A stretch of DNA of 64,000 nt, from the NCBI RefSeq assembly GCF_900607225.1, contig NZ_LR027842.1:1268865-1332864 (forward strand), written 5' to 3'. A program made the translations under genes and the position numbers. The notes beneath the pieces were generated by a model. It did no database searches, was not told the origin of the DNA, and saw only the letters and a list, made by a program, of their open reading frames with translations. The DNA is from [Pseudopropionibacterium] massiliense (lineage in GTDB: Bacteria; Actinomycetota; Actinomycetes; Propionibacteriales; Propionibacteriaceae). Below, piece after piece: positions 38,621-48,200 of the stretch; positions within the stretch are counted from its first letter, which is position 1, and the number at the start of each line of letters is the position of its first letter.

Positions 38621-39433
38621 TCACTCGGAGACGATGACCTCGACCCCGTGCCCGGCGAGCTCGTCTCGGATCGCCCGGGGGGTGGCGGCGTCCACCACGA
38701 CGGCGTCGAAGTCGGTGATCTCGGCGAAGGTGTAGAGCGCCTTGCGCGCGAACTTGGTGTGGTCCAGCAGCAGGTACCGATTCGTGGAGGATGCGATCAT
38801 GGCCTGCTTGACCTGGACGGCGTTCTCGTAGGGGTGTTGGCAGCGCTTCCCGACGATCCCGGAGGCCGACATGACGCAGTGGTCGGCCTGCCAGGCCCGC
38901 AGGTTCGCCGCCGCGGTCGGGCCCATCGTCGCGTGCGCCCAGGGCTCGTACTCGCCGCCCGCCACCAGCAGGCGCACACCCTCCATCTGTTTCGCCTCGT
39001 TGGCCACCAGCAGGGATGTGGTGATCACGGTCAAGGGGTGGACATCGCCCAGGGCACGCAGTACCCACATCGCGGAGGTCGAGTCGTCCAGCATCACGGA
39101 GCTTCCCTGGGGGATGCGGGGGACCAGCGTCTCGGCCATGGCCTGCTTGATCCGCGGGCTCTGCCGGAGGCGGAACTCGGCATCGGCCTCGCTCAGGCTG
39201 GTTGCCACCGCGCGTACCAGGCCCCGGTCCAGGTGGACGATGCCCGCCTGTTCAAGGTTCGCCACGTCCCGGTAGATGGTCATGGCCGAGACGCCGACGA
39301 CCCGGGCCAGGTTCTCCACCCGGACGCTGCCCCGGGCGATGACGTGTTCGGCGATCACCTGGCGGCGATCCTGAGGGGGCTGCGGGCCGGAGGGCCGGCG
39401 GGAATGGGAATCGGACTGGTGGGTCGAGTTCAT
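38621..39433 (-). CDS. DeoR-family transcriptional regulator
   Basis: 270 residues from the ATG at 39433. The N-terminal winged helix has RGSVRVENLARVVGVSAMTIYRDVANLEQAGIV, and the C-terminal sugar-phosphate sensor domain (RpiA-like fold) has VMLDDSTSAMWVLRAL, ITTSLLVANE, VLVAGGEY and LLLDHTKFARKAL. DeoR proteins usually repress nearby catabolic operons and release DNA on binding a phosphorylated intermediate. It is upstream and on the same strand as the six-gene operon and divergent from the GH36 gene, so it may control both. The open frame upstream of this ATG is antisense to the GH36 gene. Confidence 0.9.
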   Translation of the reverse strand: MNSTHQSDSHSRRPSGPQPPQDRRQVIAEHVIARGSVRVENLARVVGVSAMTIYRDVANLEQAGIVHLDRGLVRAVATSLSEADAEFRLRQSPRIKQAMAETLVPRIPQGSSVMLDDSTSAMWVLRALGDVHPLTVITTSLLVANEAKQMEGVRLLVAGGEYEPWAHATMGPTAAANLRAWQADHCVMSASGIVGKRCQHPYENAVQVKQAMIASSTNRYLLLDHTKFARKALYTFAEITDFDAVVVDAATPRAIRDELAGHGVEVIVSE

Positions 39434-39592
39434 TTTCCGGATCGGGTAGGGGATGATTCCCCTGATTTTAGGAGCTACGTCAACATGGGTGGTGAGGACC
39501 ATCGCCCAGCGAGTCGCGACATCGGTGGGGAACGAGCCACCGTCGTCGCACCGGATGGGGCAGCTGTCCGCCACCCGCACGTTTGGAGGGAA

Positions 39593-41068
39593 ATGCACAT
39601 TCAACCCGTTGAAGCCCCCGGCTGGATCCCGCCGGGTGATGACGACGTCCGTGAAATCCACTTCCGTGAATCGCGGGTGGCGCTCCTGCACGGATTCCAG
39701 CCATCGGCAGAGGTCTACAGAACTGGGCAGAACTCGTGGTCGCCTGCCGGTTGGCGTCTCCTGACGGACGGGCCACTTCGCATTGCGAACCCCGAACGAC
39801 GCCGTACTGCCGACGACACGGTGTGGGACGACCCGGGAAGGCATCATTCGTCCTGGGTGATGGCGCTCTCCGAGGGGCCGAGAACGATTCTGCTGGGAGC
39901 GCTGGAAGCGGACACGCCACGCCTGCACGCAGATCTGGACGTCCTCGTGGGATGGACCGAAACCGGGCGCAAAGGCAGCTGGGTGCTCATCGAGGGTGAG
40001 GAACTGGCGGTCTTCTCGCGATATCGGGAACTCCTCGCCACTCGCTACGGGGTCCTCGAGGAGGACCCCGGAACGGTCTGGTCGTCCTGGTATTCGCTCT
40101 ACGACAATGTTTCGCGCAGCCGACTGGACGAGATCATGGGTGAACTCCCCGGGCTCGGATTCGACACCTTCCAGGTCGATGACGGCTGGGAACGCACCGT
40201 TGGGGACTGGGAGGCGAACGACAAATTCCCGGAGGGCATGGCGGATCTCGCCCGTGCCGCCGAGACGCGTGGACTGCGTCCCGGACTGTGGCTGGCGCCG
40301 TTCATCGTGCTACCAGAATCCGAGGCGTTCGAGAAGCACCGCGGCATGCTGCTCCGCGACTCGGCGGGGGAACTGGTTCCGGCAGGAACCAACTGGGGAG
40401 CCACCTACTTCGCCTACGACTACACCAGGGAGGACGCCTGCGGTCTCCTGTCCGAGTTGATCGATGTCGTGGTGTCGAAGTGGGGATTCACCTACCTGAA
40501 GCTGGACTTCCTCCAGGCGGCTGCAGCAGCCGGTGCCCACAACGGGGACATGGACCGTGAGGCCATCTATCGCAGGGCCATCGCCACCGTTCGAGAGGCC
40601 GCGGGTGACTCGGTCTATCTTCTGGGTTCCGGGGCGCTCATGATGCCATCGCTGGGAATCCTGAACGCGGTGCGCACGGGCCCGGACGTGGCGCCGATGT
40701 GGACGAACTACGCCACGCAGGACCCGTCGGATGCGCTCGCCCACAACGCGTTGCGCAACGCTGTGGAGCGGTTGTGGATGCGTCACCTGGTGGGACTCGA
40801 CCCTGATGTGGTGTTCGCGCGTGACACGCGTAATCTCTTGACCCCGGAGCAGCGCCAGTGGTTGCGTGACAGTGCCGTGTTGTCGGGTTTCCGGGGTGTT
40901 TCCGATCCACCGGACTGGCTCACGGAGGAGGAGAAGGAGATGTTGCGGGGCTATCTCGGGCCGTTGCCGGAGACCGCGAGGCTCGGTCGCTACCGGTTCC
41001 GGATCGGTGAACGCGAGGTGGACCTCGAACACGCGGTCAAGGCTGCATCCGGTCCGTACGCACTCTGA
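39593..41068 (+). CDS. GH36-type alpha-galactosidase
   Basis: About 491 residues from the ATG at 39593 (GGAGGG just upstream). The (beta/alpha)8 barrel is recognisable by FDTFQVDDGWER, the nucleophile region TYLKLDFLQAA (Asp in KLDF), and YLLGSGALMMPS. It would release terminal alpha-galactose from raffinose-type sugars or galactomannan. There is no signal peptide, so it is cytoplasmic and needs an importer not encoded here. It is shorter than many GH36 enzymes (about 700 residues), with a reduced N-terminal beta-domain. Divergent from DeoR, from which it may take regulation. Confidence 0.87.
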   Translation: MHIQPVEAPGWIPPGDDDVREIHFRESRVALLHGFQPSAEVYRTGQNSWSPAGWRLLTDGPLRIANPERRRTADDTVWDDPGRHHSSWVMALSEGPRTILLGALEADTPRLHADLDVLVGWTETGRKGSWVLIEGEELAVFSRYRELLATRYGVLEEDPGTVWSSWYSLYDNVSRSRLDEIMGELPGLGFDTFQVDDGWERTVGDWEANDKFPEGMADLARAAETRGLRPGLWLAPFIVLPESEAFEKHRGMLLRDSAGELVPAGTNWGATYFAYDYTREDACGLLSELIDVVVSKWGFTYLKLDFLQAAAAAGAHNGDMDREAIYRRAIATVREAAGDSVYLLGSGALMMPSLGILNAVRTGPDVAPMWTNYATQDPSDALAHNALRNAVERLWMRHLVGLDPDVVFARDTRNLLTPEQRQWLRDSAVLSGFRGVSDPPDWLTEEEKEMLRGYLGPLPETARLGRYRFRIGEREVDLEHAVKAASGPYAL

Positions 41069-41173
41069 GGGGTTGGTGCGCTTCGTTGCGAACGTGAATG
41101 CTGATGCCTCGGGACCATGCCGTGTGGGAGGGTGAACCATGGATCTGCTTTTGTGAATACCGGAGGTGAGCAG

Positions 41174-42538
41174 ATGAAGGTCTTGAATCGCGTGATGGCG
41201 GTGTGTGGCGCCCTGCTGCTGGTGTCACCGTGCAGCATCGGGTCGCCCGCTGCCCGTGCTGACGGCGCGACGGCGGGCTCGGGTCCTGCCCCTCGGCGTG
41301 TCGGCGGGTACCCCGAGCGGGATTTCACCGTCGCAGGCACTCCGGTTCAAGGCTCCACCAAACAGGAGGACGCCCCCCTGCTGGCCCCCGGCCAGTACAC
41401 GGACGTCTCAACGGTCGCCAGCCGCGGGAAGAGCGAGAAGTACTACAAGGTGAGACGGACATGGCAGGGGTCCACCCTGCGGATCAATGTTCTGGGACGC
41501 ATGAGCGTGACCGATCAGGGCGGATCGGCAGGCCGTGGCGACTGGGACTATGAACTCACAACCGCTGACGGCGGTGCCAGCTGTTCTCGGTACAACGATT
41601 TGGCGCTGGACACCGGAAACATGGGGATAGTGGTCGGACGCACGATGCTGGCCCTGCCCCTGGATCCCAAGGCCTCCCAATCGACAGCCGATGTCGAGGC
41701 GTGTGGGAAGGCTGATGAGTTCTTGGTCAAGGTGGGGCGCGGCGCTGGTGTCGGCGGGGAAACCCAGGTGGAGATCAGGGTGCTCGAAGAGCCCCCCGTG
41801 GAGAACATCGATCAGCTTCCTGCCGGGGTGCAGAAAGTTCCCAAGAACAATTCCAAACAGCTCAGTTCCCCTGCCTCCGGTGATCCTGAGTCCGTGGTTG
41901 GTGGATCCAGTTTCAATGACGCCTTCGAGGTAGGATCAGGAACATATGTCACCGAGATTTTGCCGGGCGAGGTAGTTGTTTTCAAAACCCGGATACAATA
42001 TGGGCAGAGCGGTCTCTTCTCGTTGGATGGTATTGATCCGGATCCGGCTGTTCTCCAGAGTGATGAAGGTGCTTATGGAACATACGTTCCTGCTGTCTAT
42101 GGGCCAGATCTCAGTCGGATGAACTCGCAGGAGCTGATGGGTCCCTACAGCTTCAAGGTAATAGGGAACAAAATGGTGACGACCAACGTTCCGGTCATCA
42201 ACGAGGTCCCCGAGGTGAGATATCGGAACCGCTGGGACTCCCCGCGAATGTTCGATGATCAAAGCCTGGGTTTCTCGATGGGGGGGTATTACTATTATGC
42301 GCTTTCTCTCGGAGACCAGAGTTCCTTGGACGGAAAGCCCGTCAAGTTCAAGTTCTCGATCAAGGTCTCCGGAGACGTGTCCGGTGAGCCGGTCAGCACG
42401 GTGTCGCCGATTCCCCCTCAGGATGAGGGAGCTGACCGGGCCGATGGTCACGGGCGTTGGGGGCTGCTAGCAGGTGGCAGCGCGTTGGTGCTGCTCGGTG
42501 GGGGAGGTGCGGCCTACTCATTGCTGCGTCGCCGCTGA
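41174..42538 (+). CDS. Exported, C-terminally anchored surface protein of unknown function
   Basis: 454 residues from the ATG at 41174 with a strong GGAGGTGAG site. There is a cleavable-looking signal (MKVLNRVMAVCGALLLVSP ... AARADG) and a C-terminal membrane helix followed by RRR (about residues 431-454), so the bulk is outside the cell. The middle is rich in beta-strand-like segments. Base composition drops around 41940-42340, with more A/T-ending codons than its neighbours, hinting at transfer or a fast-evolving domain. No family recognised. Confidence 0.8.
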   Translation: MKVLNRVMAVCGALLLVSPCSIGSPAARADGATAGSGPAPRRVGGYPERDFTVAGTPVQGSTKQEDAPLLAPGQYTDVSTVASRGKSEKYYKVRRTWQGSTLRINVLGRMSVTDQGGSAGRGDWDYELTTADGGASCSRYNDLALDTGNMGIVVGRTMLALPLDPKASQSTADVEACGKADEFLVKVGRGAGVGGETQVEIRVLEEPPVENIDQLPAGVQKVPKNNSKQLSSPASGDPESVVGGSSFNDAFEVGSGTYVTEILPGEVVVFKTRIQYGQSGLFSLDGIDPDPAVLQSDEGAYGTYVPAVYGPDLSRMNSQELMGPYSFKVIGNKMVTTNVPVINEVPEVRYRNRWDSPRMFDDQSLGFSMGGYYYYALSLGDQSSLDGKPVKFKFSIKVSGDVSGEPVSTVSPIPPQDEGADRADGHGRWGLLAGGSALVLLGGGGAAYSLLRRR

Positions 42539-42584
42539 AAGGGTGGGTCGGGAGAGGATCCCCTGTGCTCATGGAAAAGGGGTG

Positions 42585-44891
42585 TCAGATTCTCTGGTCG
42601 TTCGCGAAGTACTCGACGAGTTGCACCGGGAGTGAGGGTATGCGACGTGGTGTCGAACCGTCACGCAGGGATTCCGTGGCCTGGATTGCCGTGGCCACGG
42701 CTTGCCAGGCATCAAGGGGAGTGGCGCCCGTGGAGGTCCCGGTGCGCGCGAAACGAAGGAACTCGGCAACGGTCAAGGAATCCGCATCCTTGTCGTCGCC
42801 CCGTATGGCTACCTCGAGGCTTCCTTTCGCGTCATAGAAACTGCGGCGATCCCACAGGCGAATGACTCCGTCATCGCTGTTGCCGAAGTTCTCCAGACGT
42901 CCCCGGGTGCCAATCACCGTGTAATTCCGCCAGTTGTCAGGGCTGAAATGACATTGCTGATAGGAAGCGAGAGCACCTGATTCCATTCGAGCCATGAGCA
43001 TGGAAACGTCCTCGACATCCATGGCGTCCTTGAGGCCGGCCTGCTCCTCCGGAAGCCAGTCGTCGAGTGAGAACGAACTGGTCATCGACTGATCATTCTT
43101 CGATTCGTTTCTGTTCGTTCTCCCGTAAACCAGTAGGTCGCCCATTCCAACCACGTCGCGAGCCCGCGAGCCCGTCAACCAGTGCATTGCGTCGAGATCA
43201 TCAGCCGCCATCAGCAGCGGGTCGCGTGAGCGTTCTCGATTGGCGTGCCGGTCCTTGAAGTAATGGTCCCCGCCGTTTCCGATGAAGTGCCGGCACCAGA
43301 TGGTCTTCACTTCTCCGATCGCGTCCTCGAGTATCAGATCGCGCATCTGCTGAACGAACGGTGCGCGTCGCATGGTGTGTCCGATCTGGAGGCGAGCCCT
43401 GGTCTCATATGCCGTGGTCAGGATTCTCGTTGCCGACTCCAGGGTGTTTGCCATGGGTTTTTCCAGGTAGACGGGGATGCCTGCTTCCAGCAGCTCCGCC
43501 GTCACGTGGCAATGGGTGGCGTCCGGCGAGGTGACGAAGGCCGCTCCCAACCCCAGTTCGATGAGTTCACGCACCGAGCCGACGATGGGAAAGGTCTCGG
43601 GATCCTTGCCCAGGAGTTCGGCGCATCGGGTGCGTGCGGCAGGATCAGGGTCACAAGCGGCGACGATTCGGGCGCCGTTCTGATCGGTCTCGACGTGCGT
43701 GGCGAGCCTCGAGCGCGCGCCCAGTCCCACGACCCCCACTCTGAGGGGCTCGGTGATGTCCACGGCCACTCGACGGGTTTGTGCTGCGTGCTGTGCTTCC
43801 CACTCCCGGTGGAGGGTGAGCACGTCGTCGATCCTCTTCGGTGCTATCGGAATCGGGCCAGCGGCGCGTAGGAAGGATTTCTCGGCGTCCCGGAGGGCGA
43901 GGGACAGCGCGCCGAGCGACGCCGCCGCATGTCCCAGCTCCGCCTCCTCGATCCTGAGGCGAGGTGCGGTGGGTAGGCGCATGGTCGCGAGGTGTTTGCG
44001 GAGAAGCAGGAGAGGCGTGGTTTCGGGGGCAGGGGACAGGACGATGAGCGTGGGATCGATCACGGAGCAGATCGTCCCGATCGTCGTTGCGGCACGCAGT
44101 TCCCAGCCGGATTTCTCATCATCGGGGATGGTGCGGGCACGAAGATCCATGTCGAGTCGGTCATTGACCTCTCCCGCGTGCCAGTTGTGCCCGTGGTGGA
44201 TCTCGCCTCGCAGGACGAACCCTGTTCTGAATCCAGCGAACAGGCGGAAGAAGAGCATGCCGTCGAGAGCGTTGAGTCGTGCTTCCGCCACGCGGATCAT
44301 GAACTCACCGTAGGCGGCGGTGTTGATGTCGTTGTCGACGCGGAAGGGAAAACCGCAACGGTGTGTGAACTCTTCGGCGAGATTGAGTCCGTGCCACTGC
44401 GGGACGAGATAGCTGCGCAGCACCGTGCCGTCGCCGTCGATGATTCCGGTGGTGGAGGCGAATCCGCAGATCGGGTTGCCGTGCTGGATGCGCAACCCGT
44501 CGACGGCCTTTCTCACATGCTGCGAGATGGTCTCCAGGCGTTCCTCGCGTGCCAGGGTGTCCACGGGGATGATGGTGGCATGGAGGATGTCGCCGGCCAG
44601 GGACGCGATGGTGGTGGACAAGGTGTCCCGCTGGATGTCGAGGGCGACGACGAAACCGTGTTGGGGGGCGAAGCCGTACAGCGCCGCGGGCCGGCCGGCC
44701 CCCGTGCTCGTTGAACGCTGCACGATAATTCCGTAGTACTCCAGATCGGCGATGATGTTGCCGACGGTTGGACGGGAGATCTTCGTCATCCTTGTGAGTT
44801 CCGTGAGGGTGGTTTCCTCCTTCGCCCGCAGGGCCTGGAGTATCCTCTGCGTGCGTTCGGCTCTCGCCTCGGTGTTGGAGTTGATCTCCAT
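42585..44891 (-). CDS. ROK-type transcriptional regulator fused to a Gfo/Idh/MocA oxidoreductase
   Basis: 768 residues with two normally separate proteins in one frame. Residues about 1-75 form a winged helix (TLTELTRMTKISRPTVGNIIADLEYYGII), and about 80-345 a ROK domain that keeps DNDINTAAYGE but lacks the Cys-rich zinc motif and the N-terminal GGT phosphate loop of sugar kinases, as in repressors. From about residue 381 an NAD(P)-dependent oxidoreductase of the Gfo/Idh/MocA family begins with VGVVGLGARSR, has the signature EKPMA (about 477) and a full C-terminal substrate domain. The fusion is continuous in sequence. It suggests a regulator that senses or modifies the sugar or inositol derivative it controls. 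No target operon is adjacent. Confidence 0.9.
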   Translation of the reverse strand: MEINSNTEARAERTQRILQALRAKEETTLTELTRMTKISRPTVGNIIADLEYYGIIVQRSTSTGAGRPAALYGFAPQHGFVVALDIQRDTLSTTIASLAGDILHATIIPVDTLAREERLETISQHVRKAVDGLRIQHGNPICGFASTTGIIDGDGTVLRSYLVPQWHGLNLAEEFTHRCGFPFRVDNDINTAAYGEFMIRVAEARLNALDGMLFFRLFAGFRTGFVLRGEIHHGHNWHAGEVNDRLDMDLRARTIPDDEKSGWELRAATTIGTICSVIDPTLIVLSPAPETTPLLLLRKHLATMRLPTAPRLRIEEAELGHAAASLGALSLALRDAEKSFLRAAGPIPIAPKRIDDVLTLHREWEAQHAAQTRRVAVDITEPLRVGVVGLGARSRLATHVETDQNGARIVAACDPDPAARTRCAELLGKDPETFPIVGSVRELIELGLGAAFVTSPDATHCHVTAELLEAGIPVYLEKPMANTLESATRILTTAYETRARLQIGHTMRRAPFVQQMRDLILEDAIGEVKTIWCRHFIGNGGDHYFKDRHANRERSRDPLLMAADDLDAMHWLTGSRARDVVGMGDLLVYGRTNRNESKNDQSMTSSFSLDDWLPEEQAGLKDAMDVEDVSMLMARMESGALASYQQCHFSPDNWRNYTVIGTRGRLENFGNSDDGVIRLWDRRSFYDAKGSLEVAIRGDDKDADSLTVAEFLRFARTGTSTGATPLDAWQAVATAIQATESLRDGSTPRRIPSLPVQLVEYFANDQRI

Positions 44892-45237
44892 CCGGCGCCT
44901 CGTTTCGCATCAGTCACGTTGGGAAGTCGGGATCACTGCAAGCCTACTGAGAGATCGCGTCAACAGGGTCTGTGTGGTGGAGGTCCACCACCGGATCCGG
45001 AATCGGATTCTGTCGCCACGGAATGGAAGCCGTCGCGCAGGCGAGGGCAGGCGTGGGCACCCGGCATTATGGTTTTGTTCCCCCACCGACCGGGGACGCG
45101 CGGAACGAGAGAGACGAAACACTCGCGTTCGCGCAGATGCGGTCGCCGCGACGACAGCCGCCGCCAGGTGGTCGCAGCGGGTCACATCGGTCGTTCCGTT
45201 GCGGGCGGAGAGGGCGGAACTGATTCCCGGGGAAGGC
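44892..45237. other. 346-bp intergenic region with palindromes
   Basis: No gene is supported. On the minus strand this is the upstream region of the ROK fusion gene and lies downstream of the PPi-PEPCK stop. It holds the palindrome at 44974-44991 and the adjacent CCGGATCCGG. The remainder shows nothing specific. Confidence 0.4.
44974..45000. promoter_or_regulatory. Palindrome pair, candidate ROK operator or terminator
   Basis: GTGGTGGAGGTCCACCAC has perfect 8-bp arms around GG, and is followed immediately by the 10-bp palindrome CCGGATCCGG. It lies about 90 bp upstream of the ROK fusion start, so an autoregulatory operator is possible. A terminator for PPi-PEPCK is the alternative, though it is some 240 bp past that stop and has no U-tract. 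Confidence 0.35.
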
Positions 45238-48200
45238 TCACAGCCGCCAGGTGACCTGCCGACCGATCGTGCCCCAGAGCAGATCGGGAACCTGATTCAA
45301 CTCCTCGATCCGCGACTCCACCGAGGCGCGGCGCGCCGCGAGGCCGAGACGTTCAGCGGTTGCGGTGTGCAGTTCATTGGCCGTGAAGGCGTCGATGGAA
45401 CCCAGCGAGCGTTCCAGGCGTGCCAGTTCCACCTCGCGGAGCGCGGACACGCGCTCCGCGTACCAGCCGGAGGTCAGCACGGAGTCGCGGCTGAACAGTT
45501 CCCGGAACGGGGCGTCGTCGAGGGTCAGGCGATCCGATGTGCGGCCGGTGGCCATGATCTCGAGAAGTGCCCGCACCGGGGGGACTGCCAGGGCCACGGT
45601 GCCGTCGTCGAAATACGTTTGCGCGACCCGGGCGTGCGTGGTCGAGATGGTCCGCACCGACTCGGCGAACACCTCCGGGTCCTGCAGCTCGGGTCGCAGC
45701 ATCTCGGGGGTGAAGACGACGTGGGGGTGCAGGAAGATCCGTCCGAAGTACTTGGATGCGAACTTCTCGGTCATGCGGTAACCCAGCCGGGAGGCGAGGA
45801 TCAGCTCACCGTCCACCTCGTAGTCCTGGATGCGTTCCAGGCAGCCCTCCTCGATCAGGCTCGCCGCGGAACGTTCGGAATCGGACATTCGCGAGAACAC
45901 CTCGGGAACCAGAAGGCTGATGTCGTGATCGACCCGGACGTGTGGGCCCACCACCCCTGCGCTGGACAGCCACCCGTCGTAGCCGGTCAGGGCGAAGGAC
46001 AGGAAGGCTGCGTTCAGGTCGATGACCGACGGCAGGGCGTTGAAGGGGCCCTTGGTCATGGCTCCCTCAGAACCGGCGCCCGTCGTGGAGGGCGATTTGC
46101 CCGTCATGGAGCTGATGAACTCCATGAACAGCTCCGGGAGCTCCATGTAGTGCAGGGGGGAGTAGGCGCACAGCGGTGGAATGCCGGGCTCGGCGGCGTT
46201 GTTCCGGCGGCCCGCGGCCACCACGTCGACCGGCAGGCGCAGCTCCTGGCTCATCGGAAGTTTGCGGTGCAGCCGGGCGGCCAGCTCCGCCTCAGCGGAG
46301 CGTTCGGGGTTGGTGATGTCGGGGCGGTGCTGCAGGTATCGGGGGTTCTTGGATGGTGTGCCCTTGACCAGGCGCGGATGGGCCGAGCTCACGAACCATG
46401 CGGGTGAGGGGGAGGTCGAGGCGGCGAAGGAACGGATCAGCTCCTGCATGGGAGCCGTGAACTGGCTGAACTCGATCGCGTTGTCCACAAGCGCCTGGGC
46501 GTCCCGGCGGGAGAGCGGCTCGAAATTCGACAGGAAGGTCCCGGGCCGGGAGATGTCCCACTCCGCCTGTTTGTCGTAGCCGCGGTGGATGGCATCGTCG
46601 GGACGCTGGAACAGCAACCGCTCGCAGTTGGTGACGAACTTCCGGGAAAGCGCACTGCCCGAGGGGCGGGGAGGCACGACGATGCTGGCGGTGATGTCGT
46701 CCTCGGTCTGCACCTTCGCAGCGGGCTGGAAGTCGTGGCGCAGACCGAACAGACGCCACGATCCGTCGGGGGCGAAGCCCACCCGCAGCATGTTCACTCG
46801 GATCTTCTCCCCGTCCAGGCGCAACGAGCTTCCCTTGCGCCCGTTGATGATGCCGACCGTGAAATGGCTGGACCAGTCCTCGCCCCACTCGGGGCGGTAG
46901 AACCGTTTCACCACGAACACGAGTTCCTTGACGTGGTTGGGGATCGCCTCCAGCCACGCGTTGTACTCGTCGTTGTAGTCGCGGCTCGGGGTGAGCAGCT
47001 TGATCACGGAACCCACGGAACGCCGGTCGGACAGCACGGGTCGGGCGTCGTGGCCGTTGCGGGCCGGATCCGCGAAACGCTGACTGAAGTCGTGGTCCAG
47101 GATCCGGGCGACCGCAGCCATGTCCTCGTCGAAATCCCGGACGTAGGCGTCGCCGGAGATGACGGCGTCGGTGATGGCCTTGGAGATCTCGGACTTTCCG
47201 CCACCCGAGACCGTGGCTGGTTTGTGGCAGTGGGTGGCCCTGGGCGCGGTTCCGACCAGGGTCCACTGGTCGCCGTCGGCCTCCAGATGGTGCAGCCGCA
47301 CGAGGTAACCATCCGGCCCGACGTAGGTCTTGTCGGCGTGCAGCGGAATCTGGCCCGCGTGGCCGTCAACCTCCCAGGTGACGGTCTGGTCGCGCAGGCT
47401 GTAGGTGGAGCGCTCGGGAACCAGGACGATGTGGTCGTTCTCCAGGTCGATGGCGTGTCCCTCGGGCTGGGGGATGAAACGCTGCGGGTCGCGGGCGACG
47501 ATGTCGGCCAACCGGTAACTGGGGTCGGCATAGTTGTCGGTGAACTGCTGGCCCAGGTTGTAGCGGGGGAAACAGATCGCACCCCCCGCGTGCTCCTCCT
47601 CCACCAGGCCGAGCAGGTTGGCGGAGTAGCTGATCTGGGCCTTGACCTCCTTCTTGCAGTACCCGAAGTAGTTGTCGGCGATCACGGTGACGATCACCCC
47701 ACGCTCGTCACGGGCGCACACCTTGAATGCGCTGCCGCCGTTGTAGAGCTCGTCGGGGTCCTGCCAGCACATGCCGTCGCGGCGCTGGCGCTCCGTGGCG
47801 TCGGCGTGGTGGGGGAGACCGAGTTCCCGTTTGGTCAGTTGCGTCAGGTGCGGGGCCAGGATCACCGCGCCCGTGTGACCGGTCCAGCCCCTGGGTTTGA
47901 GGGATGCGTCATTGTCCGGCAGGTAGGGGTCGCCCCCGTTGCCGAAGATGCCCTCCACGAAGTCGAGGTTCGCCACCAACGTGCCGGGGGCGAAGAAGCG
48001 CACCTCCAGGCTGCGTTCCCGGGCGAAGCCCGGGACATGGGGAACCACCACGGGGCGCAGCAGCAGGGACACCCACGCCCGGGCGGGGGCCTCGTCGCCC
48101 GCGCAGTAGGGCAGGGTCATCAACTCCGCGGGAGGGTTCAGGGCGTGTTCCAGCAGACGCCCGTAAACCTCGCGGGGAACCGCCAGTTTGTCATCCTGCA

